Below, in pieces: positions 17,227 through 26,389 of a stretch of DNA of 64,000 bases (its first letter is position 1; the number at the start of each line of letters is the position of its first letter). The notes beneath the pieces are model-generated. The model had not been told where the DNA came from. It did no database searches and saw only the letters and a list, made by a program, of their open reading frames with translations. Made by a program: the position numbers and the translations under genes. The stretch covers positions 1-64,000 of the forward strand of contig NZ_CP030040.1 in assembly GCF_003260995.1 (NCBI RefSeq). The letters run 5' to 3'. Origin of the DNA: Acetobacterium sp. KB-1 (GTDB lineage: Bacteria > Bacillota > Clostridia > Eubacteriales > Eubacteriaceae).

Positions 17227-19192
17227 TCGCAAAAAATGGTTGGAGGTTGCTCTCGGTGTTTTTCTGGGTGGAGTGGGGATTCTGCTAATGATGAATACCG
17301 TTAGTTTTTCAAATGGGATCATCTTCGATACCCGATCGATTCTGATTAGTGTAACGGGACTATTTCTCGGTTACTTGCCTACCATCATGGCCACCCTGAT
17401 GATCTCGCTTTATCGGATTTATTTAGGCGGTGGTGGGGCCCTCACCGGGGTGTTAGTGACGGTGACCTCCGCTCTAATTGGGCTGTGCTGGTATCGATAT
17501 CGGTTGAAGAAAATACGCCAAAAGCCTAAAAAAGTCTGGCCGGAGCTGTACTTGTTTGGCGTGATTGTCCATCTCGCCATGTTGGCTTGTATGCTGACCT
17601 TGCCCAATCAACAAGGGTTTGATGTTCTGCAGGTTATTACTCTGCCAGTGCTGATTATCTATCCTCTGGGAACTTTGCTGCTATGCCTGGTGATGCTTCA
17701 GGCACTCAAAAATCGGGAAGCAGAGAAAAATCTGCGGGAAAGCCGGGAAAGTTATAAACACCTCTATTATGAATACCAGAAAAAAGAATCGCTGCTGCGT
17801 TCACTACTGGATTCGCTGCCAGACCTGGTTTTTTATAAAGATAATGCGGGTGTATATCTCGGTTGCAACAAAGCCTTCGAAGGTTTTGCCGGTAAAACCA
17901 AGGACGAATTGGTGGGGCTCACTGACTTTGATCTCTTTGACGAAAAAATGGCAACCTTATTTCGCGATATGGATCAACTGATGATGAAGGAAAAAAAATC
18001 CCGTCGGAATGAAGAATTCGTGACCTATCCGGATGGACAAGAAGTTATTTTGGAAACCCTGAAAACGCCCTACTATGATCACAATGCTCAGATTCTGGGA
18101 TTAATCGGGGTCAGTCGGGATATCACCGAACGTAAGAAAACAGAAGCTGAGATGCTCTTTCTGAGCCAGCACGATGCCCTTACGGGCCTCCATAACCGGG
18201 GCTACTACGAAAAAGAACGGCAGCGGCTGGATCATCACGATTATTTACCGTTATCTCTAATCATTGGAGATATTAATGGACTCAAATTGATTAATGATGC
18301 CTTTGGCCATGGCGCAGGGGACAAACTGCTAATTAGCATCGCCAGGATTTTGGCTTCTTGCGCCAGAGAAAAAGATGTCTTGGTGAGAACCGGCGGGGAT
18401 GAGTTTGTTATGTTGCTACCCCAGACTTCTTATCGGGAAACTGGAGCTCTGGTTGAAAAAATTAAAAAAGCCTGCAAAGCTGGATACGAGCTGGATAATG
18501 AACGGATTATTACAAGTATTTCGTTGGGATTTGCCACCAAAACCCGGGAGCAGGAACCTTTTGAAAAAGTATTCAGGTTAGCCGAGGAGTCGATGTACCG
18601 AAAAAAACTACTGGACTATAAAAGTTTTCATTCTACCGTCCTGAATTCCATTAAAACCACCCTCTTTGAAAAAAGTAACGAAACCGAAGAACACGCAGAG
18701 CGGATGGCCAGTATGGCTAAGCAATTGGGGCAGGTCTTGGGGCTGGATCAGGAGGAACTGGTAGCTTTGGAATTGGCGACAACCCTTCATGATATCGGAA
18801 AAATTAGCATCGACAGCAAGCTACTTCAAAAAAATGGTCAATTGACTGATGATGAGTGGCTGGAAGTCAGAAAGCATCCTGAGGTGGGCTATCGAATTGC
18901 TCAGACAGTGCCGGAATTGCGCAAGATCTCTGAATATATTCTTTGTCACCATGAGCGCTGGGATGGCACCGGTTACCCCCAAGGTCTAAAAACCGATGAA
19001 ATTCCCCTGTTGGCCCGGATTCTAGCTATTGTGGACGCCTATGATGCAATGACCCGGGACCGACCCTATCGCAAAGCAATGACAAAAAAGGACGCCATTG
19101 ATGAGTTAAAGCGTAATGCCGGCACTCAGTTTGATCCGGTTCTGGTGGGGGTGTTCATTAAGGATGTAATCGAAGAAAATATGATTGAATAG
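17186..19192 (+). CDS. Membrane PAS-GGDEF-HD-GYP cyclic di-GMP protein, lacking its first helix
   Basis: 668 residues from an ATG supplied by the MITE (first 14 residues are MITE-encoded). After this come the remaining 5TM-5TMR_LYT helices (about 15-175), a short coiled coil, a PAS domain ending GVSRDITERKK, a GGDEF domain (GGDEF intact at 403-407) and an HD-GYP domain (HD at 535-536, HHERWDGTGYP from 588). It can in principle both make and degrade cyclic di-GMP. The original start was 16965; loss of helix 1 may flip or destabilise the sensor. GAGGAGC upstream could allow some translation. Confidence 0.85.
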   Translation: MTYPRDLLSFANTYRKKWLEVALGVFLGGVGILLMMNTVSFSNGIIFDTRSILISVTGLFLGYLPTIMATLMISLYRIYLGGGGALTGVLVTVTSALIGLCWYRYRLKKIRQKPKKVWPELYLFGVIVHLAMLACMLTLPNQQGFDVLQVITLPVLIIYPLGTLLLCLVMLQALKNREAEKNLRESRESYKHLYYEYQKKESLLRSLLDSLPDLVFYKDNAGVYLGCNKAFEGFAGKTKDELVGLTDFDLFDEKMATLFRDMDQLMMKEKKSRRNEEFVTYPDGQEVILETLKTPYYDHNAQILGLIGVSRDITERKKTEAEMLFLSQHDALTGLHNRGYYEKERQRLDHHDYLPLSLIIGDINGLKLINDAFGHGAGDKLLISIARILASCAREKDVLVRTGGDEFVMLLPQTSYRETGALVEKIKKACKAGYELDNERIITSISLGFATKTREQEPFEKVFRLAEESMYRKKLLDYKSFHSTVLNSIKTTLFEKSNETEEHAERMASMAKQLGQVLGLDQEELVALELATTLHDIGKISIDSKLLQKNGQLTDDEWLEVRKHPEVGYRIAQTVPELRKISEYILCHHERWDGTGYPQGLKTDEIPLLARILAIVDAYDAMTRDRPYRKAMTKKDAIDELKRNAGTQFDPVLVGVFIKDVIEENMIE

Positions 19193-19492
19193 GAGCTCGA
19201 TAAGGCAGATCCTGACCAAAGATTGAATGCACAATACAAGACGGTTTAAAATTCTTAATTATATTTAAAACAGTAGAAAGACGGAATAAATCCCCTTTGG
19301 ATCAGGAAACTCCCGAACTTGATGGGATTTTTAAAGAAGCTTATCAACAGGCCAATGATAACGTCATCAAAAATATAGATTTAACCGGTTAAGTAATGCT
19401 TGTAATTCTTTGAAACTAGTGATATAATTCATTTTACAAATATATACGCATTTAAATTGTGTAACGCTACTATTTTTAGGAGGAAATGATTT
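19193..19492. other. Intergenic, with a possible short gene remnant
   Basis: A start-less frame ending at 19392 reads SPLDQETPELDGIFKEAYQQ and looks protein-like but is not recognised. The last 100 bp hold the leader of the next gene with AGGAGG at 19479-19484. No clear promoter was found. Confidence 0.35.
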
Positions 19493-20500
19493 ATGCTAAC
19501 GAAACGACAGAACCTATTGGAAACGATTAAAGGTGGCAATCCGGACCGCTTTGTCAATCAGTATGAGGCCTTTGTGTGTACCGATGCCATTTACGGAATG
19601 ATAATGGGTGATCCGATTACCGGACAAGGCGCTTTTCCCATGCCTGGTGGCGAACCGGCAAAGAATGCCTGGGGCATTACCTTTGCCTGGCCAGCGGGAA
19701 CCCCCGGAGCATTTCCCTTACACGATAAGGAACACAAGGTGCTCCAGGATATTACAAAATGGCGGGACGTTGTTAAGGCCCCTAAAACAGATTTACCAGC
19801 CGAAGCCTGGGCCCCGTTTTTACCAGCCATTGAAGCAATTGACCGTAACGAGGTATTCGCCACCGTCTTTGTGGCTCCGGGAGTCTTTGAACAATGCCAT
19901 CATTTAATGGGGATGGAAGATTGTCTGATGGGTTTTTATGAGGAACCGGAAGAAATGCATGCCTTAATTGATTACATTGTTGAATATGAACTTCGTTATG
20001 CCGCGGAATTGATCAAATATTACAAACCAGATTGTCTGTTCCATCATGACGATTGGGGCAGTTCTCTGAACTCGTTTATGGCACCGGAAATGTTTGCCGA
20101 GTTTATCGTACCGGCTTACAAAAAAATCTACGGCTTTTATAAGGCTAACGGTGTTGAGCTAGTGGTCCATCACAGCGATTCCTATGCCGCCAATCTGGTA
20201 CCACTGATGATCGAAATGGGAATCGATATCTGGCAGGGCTGTATTTCTAATAATAATGTTCCCGACCTCATTAAAAAGTACGGCGGCCAGATCTCGTTCA
20301 TGGGCGATATCGACAACTCCCTGATTGATGATGAAAACTGGACCCAGGAAAGTGTTGGCGCCGAAGTGCGCAAAGCCGTCGCCCGATGCGGTAAACACTA
20401 TTATATCCCTTGTATTACCCAAGGTGGTCCCGGTAGTGTTTACCCCGGCGTTTATGAAGCGATTACTACGGAAATTGATCTGATCAATGCCGGAAAATAG
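19493..20500 (+). CDS. UroD-fold corrinoid-type methyltransferase
   Basis: 335 residues with AGGAGG upstream. It belongs to the uroporphyrinogen decarboxylase superfamily but starts MLTKRQNLLETIKGGNPDRF, like the methyltransferase branch of acetogens and methanogens. Probable metal and substrate residues are in LFHHDDWGSS, VVHHSDSYA and the C-terminal YPGVYEA. In this branch a zinc-type site transfers methyl groups between a substrate, a corrinoid protein and tetrahydrofolate. No corrinoid protein gene is adjacent. It is a close paralogue of the gene at 30351 and stands alone with its own terminator. The methyl donor cannot be named. Confidence 0.75.
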   Translation: MLTKRQNLLETIKGGNPDRFVNQYEAFVCTDAIYGMIMGDPITGQGAFPMPGGEPAKNAWGITFAWPAGTPGAFPLHDKEHKVLQDITKWRDVVKAPKTDLPAEAWAPFLPAIEAIDRNEVFATVFVAPGVFEQCHHLMGMEDCLMGFYEEPEEMHALIDYIVEYELRYAAELIKYYKPDCLFHHDDWGSSLNSFMAPEMFAEFIVPAYKKIYGFYKANGVELVVHHSDSYAANLVPLMIEMGIDIWQGCISNNNVPDLIKKYGGQISFMGDIDNSLIDDENWTQESVGAEVRKAVARCGKHYYIPCITQGGPGSVYPGVYEAITTEIDLINAGK

Positions 20501-20562
20501 TTAGTGCTGGAGAATAATTTACACCCTGATTAAACCAATCCATCATAAAAGAAAACCTAGCA

Positions 20563-20597
20563 ACAGCCGGAGAATTTTCTCCGGCTGTTTTCGTTTC
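20563..20597. terminator. Rho-independent terminator
   Basis: ACAGCCGGAGA and TCTCCGGCTGT form a perfect stem around a short TTTT loop, followed by TTTCGTTT. It ends the methyltransferase transcript. Confidence 0.9.
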
Positions 20598-20675
20598 TGG
20601 GAGTCGGATTATGATCAGTGTTTAATTGGTTATAATGATGGTATACAGTCGATATAAAGATAAACGGAGGGGAAA

Positions 20676-21290
20676 ATGAAAAATACGGGTAAAAAAGAAA
20701 AAAATAGCAATAATGGAATACCAAAAGCATTTATAAAAGCACCGAAAAGAATACCGTTGTTACTTCGGATCGGATTGTACATCGCCAAAAAAGAAACTGG
20801 TAAAGACTTGATGCCGGCCCGGATGTTAACCTGGTATCCCAGAGCGGCCATTGGTTCCGGTGTTTTGGAGATGATGACTGCAAAAGGGAAGAATAATCAG
20901 GAGATGCGGCTACTCAATCTAGTTAGGCTCCAGGCCTCGTTAATCTGCTCCTGCTCATTTTGTATTGACATGAACGCCGTCGGGATCCTTAAAAATGGGA
21001 TAACGGATGACGAGTTGGCAGTCTTACAGGGGCGTCGGAAGGTGCAGTCTGTTGATACATTTAGCCTGCGTGAGCTGCTGGCACTGGAGTACGCCATCAG
21101 TCTGTCACGTACCCCGCCCGATCTATCTGGTCAATTCATTAAAAATCTGACCTGTGAATTTACCGAAGCCGAAATCGTTATGTTGGCAAGTACCATTGCC
21201 AGTGTCAATTATTGGGCCAGACTGAATCAGGGGCTAGGAATACCGCCAGCAGGGTTTAGCGACCGTTGTTTACTCTATCACAAATGTTAG
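20676..21290 (+). CDS. AhpD/carboxymuconolactone decarboxylase-family protein
   Basis: 204 residues with GGAGGGG upstream. The AhpD-like core has the CxxC-type redox motif in SLICSCSFCIDMNAVG and the downstream helices LLALEYAISLSRTP. Members are peroxidase partners or decarboxylases; the CSFC pair with nearby His/Asp favours a thiol redox role. An N-terminal basic stretch of about 30 residues precedes the domain. Substrate unknown; single-gene transcript ending at 21351-21377. Confidence 0.75.
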   Translation: MKNTGKKEKNSNNGIPKAFIKAPKRIPLLLRIGLYIAKKETGKDLMPARMLTWYPRAAIGSGVLEMMTAKGKNNQEMRLLNLVRLQASLICSCSFCIDMNAVGILKNGITDDELAVLQGRRKVQSVDTFSLRELLALEYAISLSRTPPDLSGQFIKNLTCEFTEAEIVMLASTIASVNYWARLNQGLGIPPAGFSDRCLLYHKC

Positions 21291-21350
21291 CTGGCAGTGG
21301 TGCTCCGATTGATTGGAAACTGCAAACGAGTAAGCGTACAAATTTCTTAA

Positions 21351-21383
21351 AACAGAGGATCATACCCTCTGTTTTTTCTTTTG
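21351..21383. terminator. Rho-independent terminator
   Basis: AACAGAGG pairs with CCTCTGTT, followed by TTTTCTTTT, just downstream of the AhpD-like gene. Confidence 0.85.
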
Positions 21384-21513
21384 TCCCGAAAACAGTAAGC
21401 CTTCACCTAATCTTCGGATAAGTTGAAAGTGGTATACAAACAGCGATGTTACAATTTGGACATGAAATAAAAATGACGCTAAGAGGGATTTGGTGAGGTT
21501 AAGAATTTAGGCA

Positions 21514-21561
21514 TTGACAAAGAGTGCCAGTGGGTATAGAATACCAATAGAACATATGTAC
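21514..21561 (+). promoter_or_regulatory. dinB promoter with LexA (SOS) box
   Basis: TTGACA (21514-21519) and TAGAAT (21537-21542), 17 bp apart. GAACATATGTAC at 21550-21561 matches the Gram-positive LexA consensus GAAC-N4-GTTC except for one base. The box lies over the expected transcription start, so SOS control of dinB is likely. Confidence 0.75.
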
Positions 21562-21595
21562 TAATTTGAATGAGGTAGATTAAAAAAGGTGAGCC

Positions 21596-22849
21596 ATGGA
21601 ACGGATTATTTTACACTCGGATATAAACAGTTTTTATGCCAATGTGGAATGTTTATATCATCCCGAAATCAGAAATCTCCCGGTGGCGGTAGGGGGAAAT
21701 CCGGAGAAGCGCCATGGGATTATTTTGGCCAAGAACCAGAAAGCCAAGGAAGCTGGCGTCAAAACCGGGGAAGTGCTATGGCAGGCCCGGGCAAAATGTC
21801 CCGAGTTGGTGGTCCGGGCCCCTAACTATGAATTGTATCTGCGCTTCTCTCGGCTGGCCCGCAAGATTTACAATCGCTATTCCGATCAGGTGGAGCCTTT
21901 CGGCCTGGATGAAGCCTGGCTGGATGTCACTAACAGTGCCCGGATTCACGGCAACGGCTCAGTGATTGCCGAAAAAATCAACCGGGATATTCAGGAAGAT
22001 TTGGGAATCACGGTGTCCATTGGGGTTTCCTGGAATAAGATCTTTGCCAAGTTTGGTTCGGACTACAAGAAACCCAATGCCATCACCGTGATTACCCGGG
22101 ATAATTATAAAAAAATTGTCTGGCAGCAGGAGGTCGGGGATCTCCTCTATGTGGGCCGCTCAACCAAGAAAAAATTGATGAAATATGGCATCTATACAAT
22201 CGGACAATTGGCAAAAACGTCCCTGGATTTTCTGGTGCTTCAATTTGGCAAAATGGGTGCCGTGTTATGGCGGTTTGCCAATGGGTTGGACGATAGCCCG
22301 GTCAAATCCTTTGACGAGCATTATAACGGCAATGAACGGATCCTTAAAAGCATTGGCAACAGTATCACCACTCCCCGGGATTTAAAAGACCTGAAGGATG
22401 TGAAATTTATCATCTACATGCTTACCGAAAGTGTGGCCATGCGGTTACGGGAAACCGGCTGCTATTGCCTGACCGTGGCCATCCATGTAAGAAACAAAGA
22501 ATTACACAGCTTCACCCGGCAGTTGAAATTGGCCAAGCCCTCGGATCTGACCCGGGAAATAGCGGAAGCGGCCATCGCGCTGTTTGAAAACAATTATGAT
22601 TTTAGCTCGGATATCCGCTCCATGGGGGTGCGGGTCACCGATCTGGTACCGGATTCAACCCCGATTCAGCTCGATCTGTTTGGCAATGAAGAACTCCGGG
22701 TGCGGCAGGCTCGGCTTGATGAGACCGTCGATGACTTGCGCAAGCGTTTTGGTAATCTGGCGGTGCGGCGGGCGGTCACCATCGGGGATCAGATGAGCTG
22801 CCTGGACCCCAAAAAAGACCACATTATCCATCCGATTGGTTACTTTTAA
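21596..22849 (+). CDS. dinB: Y-family DNA polymerase IV
   Basis: 417 residues, a little longer than E. coli DinB. It starts MERIILHSDINSFYANVE (catalytic Asp and steric-gate region), has the second catalytic motif PFGLDEAWLDVT and the palm motif GITVSIGVSWNKIFAK. A C-terminal region ends in DLVPDSTPIQLDLFGNEE, where QLDLFG resembles a beta-clamp-binding peptide. It carries out error-prone translesion synthesis. It is first in a probable three-gene SOS unit. Confidence 0.92.
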   Translation: MERIILHSDINSFYANVECLYHPEIRNLPVAVGGNPEKRHGIILAKNQKAKEAGVKTGEVLWQARAKCPELVVRAPNYELYLRFSRLARKIYNRYSDQVEPFGLDEAWLDVTNSARIHGNGSVIAEKINRDIQEDLGITVSIGVSWNKIFAKFGSDYKKPNAITVITRDNYKKIVWQQEVGDLLYVGRSTKKKLMKYGIYTIGQLAKTSLDFLVLQFGKMGAVLWRFANGLDDSPVKSFDEHYNGNERILKSIGNSITTPRDLKDLKDVKFIIYMLTESVAMRLRETGCYCLTVAIHVRNKELHSFTRQLKLAKPSDLTREIAEAAIALFENNYDFSSDIRSMGVRVTDLVPDSTPIQLDLFGNEELRVRQARLDETVDDLRKRFGNLAVRRAVTIGDQMSCLDPKKDHIIHPIGYF

Positions 22850-22867
22850 AGGAGGTGTTAGAGAAGA

Positions 22868-23110
22868 ATGGCTATTAAAAAGTTTGTCCAGGTGATTGCA
22901 AAATTTGAAGAAGATGGAAAAATTATTCCTTTAAAGGTTTTATGGGAGGATGGTCGGGTTTTTATAATCGACCGGGTTTTGGATATGCGCCCGGGTGTTT
23001 CCCTGAAGGTCGGCGGACAGGGAATTCGCTACACCTGCCGGATTCAGAATAAAGAGGTCTGTCTCTATTATGAAGCACCCAAATGGTTTGTGGAGGGCAA
23101 GGAAAGATAG
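22868..23110 (+). CDS. Small DinB-associated protein, unknown function
   Basis: 80 residues, start preceded by AAAGGAGGTG. It is mostly beta-strand in character (VIAKFEEDGKIIPLKVLWED, GIRYTCRIQNKEVCLYYE). I recognise no named domain. It follows dinB by 18 bp and is probably co-transcribed under SOS control. Confidence 0.65.
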   Translation: MAIKKFVQVIAKFEEDGKIIPLKVLWEDGRVFIIDRVLDMRPGVSLKVGGQGIRYTCRIQNKEVCLYYEAPKWFVEGKER

Positions 23111-23120
23111 GGAATAAAGC

Positions 23121-23414
23121 ATGATGCGAAAAATAGACAAGGAAAGAAGAATCCTCACCTTGATGGTAAGAATCTATTGCCGTAAAAAACATCGTTCGCA
23201 GGATCTGTGTGATGAGTGCCAGGCTCTGTTAAGCTATGCCTTGAACCGTCTGGATCATTGCCACTATGGCGAAAACAAGGGTTTTTGCAGTCAGTGTCCA
23301 AGCCACTGCTATAATAAAGAGAATCAGGTGAAAATTCGAGAAGTGATGGGTTTTAGCGGACCGCGGATGATTTTTTATCATCCTGTCATGGTCATCAGAC
23401 ATCTGCTGTCGTAG
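23121..23414 (+). CDS. Nitrous oxide-stimulated promoter family protein
   Basis: 97 residues, cysteine-rich: IYCRKKH, LCDECQ, HCHYGENKGFCSQCPSHCY, then KIREVMGFSGPRM and the closing hydrophobic helix FYHPVMVIRHLL. These are features of the PF11756-type family, named after nitrous oxide-stimulated promoters; cysteines suggest zinc or an iron-sulfur cluster. Its biochemical role is unknown. Its stop codon lies inside the terminator hairpin at 23400. Confidence 0.7.
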   Translation: MMRKIDKERRILTLMVRIYCRKKHRSQDLCDECQALLSYALNRLDHCHYGENKGFCSQCPSHCYNKENQVKIREVMGFSGPRMIFYHPVMVIRHLLS

Positions 23415-23434
23415 TACGACAGCAGATGTTTTTT
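23400..23434. terminator. Bidirectional terminator between convergent genes
   Basis: CATCTGCTGTCGTA pairs perfectly with TACGACAGCAGATG around a single G, followed by TTTTTTAC. It lies between the dinB unit and the leftward helicase gene. Confidence 0.88.
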
Positions 23435-23437
23435 ACG

Positions 23438-25810
23438 TCAAATTTGGGGTTCGGGCATGGCCCAGAAATCCTGCAAACCCTTTTTTAGCTCGGCCTCAGT
23501 CCGAATCCGGCGGTGGGGAAACCACTCACGGGGAAACAGTTGGCGATAGCTGAGGCTACCAAACCGCTCATCGATGAGGACGATCACCCCCCGGTCAGTT
23601 TCGGTTCGGATCACCCGTCCAGCGGCCTGAAGCACCTTGTTCATCCCGGGGTAGAGGTAGGAATATTCATAGCCGGCGTTGTTCTTTTCATTAAAATAAT
23701 CGCGGATGATATCACGCTCAAAACAGATTTGAGGCAGACCCACACCTACAATAATGGCGCCGATGAGTCCCTCGTGCTTTAAATCCACCCCTTCGGAAAA
23801 GATCCCGCCCAGCACCCCGAAGCCCAGCATGCCGACCTGGGTAGTGCCGGGTTTCGGTCGGAACTGATTCAGGAATAGCTCGCGGTCGGCCTCGTTCATT
23901 TCAGGGGATTGCCGGATGGTGATGATCTCCGGGTAGGTTTCGGTAAAAATCTCAAATACCGCGTTCATATATTTATAGGAAGGAAAATAAGCCAGATAGT
24001 TGCCTGATTGCTGCTCCAGTATGGCTTTGATACACGTGGCAATGGCGGGATAGGTCTTTTCCCGGTTTCGAAAGGTGGTTGAGATGGTATCGGCAATCAG
24101 CAGTTCCCGGTTTTTGACATCGAAGGGAGAGGGCAGGCTGATTTTATAGCTGTCAGGATCGCCACCCAGAATTTCTGCAAAATAGTTAAGGGGAGACAGG
24201 GTGGCAGAAAAAAAAATCGCAGCCCGGCCGCGCTTAATGGCTTCGCCCAGCAGGTGGGAGGGGTCCAGACAAAAGAGTTTTATTTTGGTGTCACCATTGG
24301 CGTTTTCGACGTAGGTCAGATAGCGGTCATCGTAAAATTCGGCGGTGCGCATAAAGGTCAGGGCGTTAAAATACAGTTCCAGCAGCTGTTTGTGGGATTC
24401 GTTGCCCTCATTTTTTACCAGCCACGCTTCGGCCAGATTAATAAACTTCAGCAGCAGCGGCAAGAAATCCTTGGGCGCTTCTGGCTGGCGATAATGCTGG
24501 TCGGTCTCAGCCAGTTTCCGCAGCCCGATCATGTGGCTGTTGATTTTTCCCAGGGCTTTAGCGATACCGGGATCGGTATCCTTAAACAGGCGTTTCAGTT
24601 CCAGAAACGGTTTTTTATAAAGTTCTGCCGAAAACATCGACCGGGCCCGATCCACCAGATTATGAGCCTCGTCAATCAGAAAGGTGTAGTCGCCGCCATT
24701 ATCGGTAAAAAAGCGCTTGAGATAAACCCGGGGATCAAAAACATAGTTGTAATCACAGATCACGCAATCACACCAGAGGGTTAAATCCAGGGAAAATTCA
24801 AAGGGGCAGACTTGATGCTTGTGAGCATAGTCTTCAATGATCGGTCGGGTCAAGCGGTTTTCCTGCTCCAGCAGGTCAAGAATAGCTGGATTAACCCGGT
24901 CGAAATGACCCCGGGCGTAGTCGCAGTAATCGGGATCACAGATGGTTTCTTCCTGAAAACAGATTTTATCCTTGGCGGTGAGGGTGACGCTTTTAAAAGC
25001 CAGCCCCTGGTCCGCCATTTTAGCAAAGGCTTCCTCGGCCACCTCCCGGACAATGGTTTTGGCGGTCAGATAAAAAATTTTAGCGGTATGCCCTTCAGCC
25101 ATCGATTTGATCGCGGGAAACAGGGTGGACATGGTTTTTCCGATCCCGGTGGGAGCCTGAACAAACAGCTTTTTATGTTCGGTAATGGTTTTATAAACCG
25201 CCACCGCCAGCTCTCGTTGACCCCGGCGATAGCTCTCAAAGGGAAAATCCAGGGCCCTGATGGCGGCATTTCGTTTGGTTACCCAGTCGCTAGTCAGGCT
25301 GGCCCAGACCAGGTATTGATTAATCAGATCATAAAAGAAAGTGGTCAGTTCGGTTTGGGTAAAGACTTTTAGAAATTGCTTGATCTCATCACTCTCACGT
25401 TGAAAATAGGTCAGCTGGACGCCAATTTCTGGCAGCTCATTTTGGATAGTATAAATAAACGCATAGCATTTAGCCTGAGCCCAATGGGTTTGACTATAAT
25501 CTTCGTCGATGTCCGAAAGGGACTGGCTGGTGGACTTGATCTCGTCCACGACAACCCCCGTGTCAGTGGTGATGATGCCGTCGGCACGGCCTTCGATAAG
25601 GAAGTAGAAGCCTTCATATGCGAGGTTGTATTTTAGTGATACCTCTGCGGTATAGCCCTTGTCCTGATTGTCTTTTTGTACCTTCTGGTGGGCTCGGGTT
25701 CCTTCCAGAGCACTGGCATTGCTGATAAATTTAGAATCAATATTTCCGGAACGGAGCATAAATTCCACCAGATTCCGGACGGATAGTTTTATTTCGGGTT
25801 GATTGGTCAT
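23438..25810 (-). CDS. DinG/XPD-like helicase with N-terminal PD-(D/E)xK nuclease domain
   Basis: 790 residues. The N-terminal ~180 residues look like a PD-(D/E)xK nuclease (FLIEGRADGI, VVVDEIKST, with a downstream AQAKCYAF). The superfamily 2 helicase core follows: Walker A APTGIGKTMS, FeS-type cysteines (CFQEETICDPDYCDYA, CPFEFS), DEAH box FLIDEAHNL, and motif VI AAGRVIRTETDRG. XPD/DinG enzymes unwind DNA 5' to 3'. The fusion suggests combined unwinding and cutting in repair. It is convergent with the SOS-type dinB unit but I saw no LexA box of its own. Confidence 0.85.
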   Translation of the reverse strand: MTNQPEIKLSVRNLVEFMLRSGNIDSKFISNASALEGTRAHQKVQKDNQDKGYTAEVSLKYNLAYEGFYFLIEGRADGIITTDTGVVVDEIKSTSQSLSDIDEDYSQTHWAQAKCYAFIYTIQNELPEIGVQLTYFQRESDEIKQFLKVFTQTELTTFFYDLINQYLVWASLTSDWVTKRNAAIRALDFPFESYRRGQRELAVAVYKTITEHKKLFVQAPTGIGKTMSTLFPAIKSMAEGHTAKIFYLTAKTIVREVAEEAFAKMADQGLAFKSVTLTAKDKICFQEETICDPDYCDYARGHFDRVNPAILDLLEQENRLTRPIIEDYAHKHQVCPFEFSLDLTLWCDCVICDYNYVFDPRVYLKRFFTDNGGDYTFLIDEAHNLVDRARSMFSAELYKKPFLELKRLFKDTDPGIAKALGKINSHMIGLRKLAETDQHYRQPEAPKDFLPLLLKFINLAEAWLVKNEGNESHKQLLELYFNALTFMRTAEFYDDRYLTYVENANGDTKIKLFCLDPSHLLGEAIKRGRAAIFFSATLSPLNYFAEILGGDPDSYKISLPSPFDVKNRELLIADTISTTFRNREKTYPAIATCIKAILEQQSGNYLAYFPSYKYMNAVFEIFTETYPEIITIRQSPEMNEADRELFLNQFRPKPGTTQVGMLGFGVLGGIFSEGVDLKHEGLIGAIIVGVGLPQICFERDIIRDYFNEKNNAGYEYSYLYPGMNKVLQAAGRVIRTETDRGVIVLIDERFGSLSYRQLFPREWFPHRRIRTEAELKKGLQDFWAMPEPQI

Positions 25811-25868
25811 CGTTTCACCTGTTGTTTTACTTGTTTTATTTTATAAAATGTCTTGATTTAAAAATTTG

Positions 25869-26255
25869 TTAAAAACTCGTCATTTCATTTTTATTGGTAT
25901 CATCGTTAGTTTGGTCAGAGATCTGATTTTTATTTTTTAAAAATTCAATATACTGGTTCCCCCAAATTTCTAATTCATCCAACACTGGCTTGAAATTTTT
26001 TCCGAGGTCGCTCAGCGAGTATTCGACCCGGGGTGGTATTTGATTATATACGGTTCTGATAATCAATCCGTGATCTTCCAACATTCGTAGCTGCTTAGTC
26101 AGCGTGGTGGAAGTTAGAGAGGGGAGTGTTCTTTGTAATTCATTAAATCGAAGGGTGCGTTCACTTAAACAGTGCATAATAAGCAACGTCCACTTTCCGG
26201 TCAGAATTTTTTGTGTTGTCACAAATGGACAGATGCCAAATAAATCGTTTTCCAT
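25869..26255 (-). CDS. HxlR-family transcriptional regulator
   Basis: 128 residues with the family signature CPFVTTQKILTGKWTLLIM, Cys near the N-terminus, and the winged helix RFNELQRTLPSLTSTTLTKQL. HxlR proteins sense thiol-reactive or redox signals and often control an adjacent oxidoreductase. The divergent neighbour is an FMN-binding split-barrel protein. The palindrome at 26271 lies in the shared promoter region. Confidence 0.87.
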   Translation of the reverse strand: MENDLFGICPFVTTQKILTGKWTLLIMHCLSERTLRFNELQRTLPSLTSTTLTKQLRMLEDHGLIIRTVYNQIPPRVEYSLSDLGKNFKPVLDELEIWGNQYIEFLKNKNQISDQTNDDTNKNEMTSF

Positions 26256-26270
26256 GATACCTCCTGAGGA

Positions 26271-26290
26271 TACTATCTAATAAGGTAGTA
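26271..26290. promoter_or_regulatory. Likely HxlR operator
   Basis: TACTATCT-AATA-AGGTAGTA is an inverted repeat with 7 of 8 arm positions matching, just upstream of the hxlR-like gene and within the divergent intergenic region. Confidence 0.6.
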
Positions 26291-26389
26291 ACAATACTAA
26301 AACATCGTACTTGTATTATTTGTTATATGATATAAAATTATAATATAACTGGCAGCGATGTCAAATCAATAATGAGCGAAGGAGAAAAA

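Noticed and set aside
23513..25636. Long rightward frames opposite the helicase
   Set aside because: They are shadows of a well-conserved leftward gene and have no ribosome sites or family motifs.
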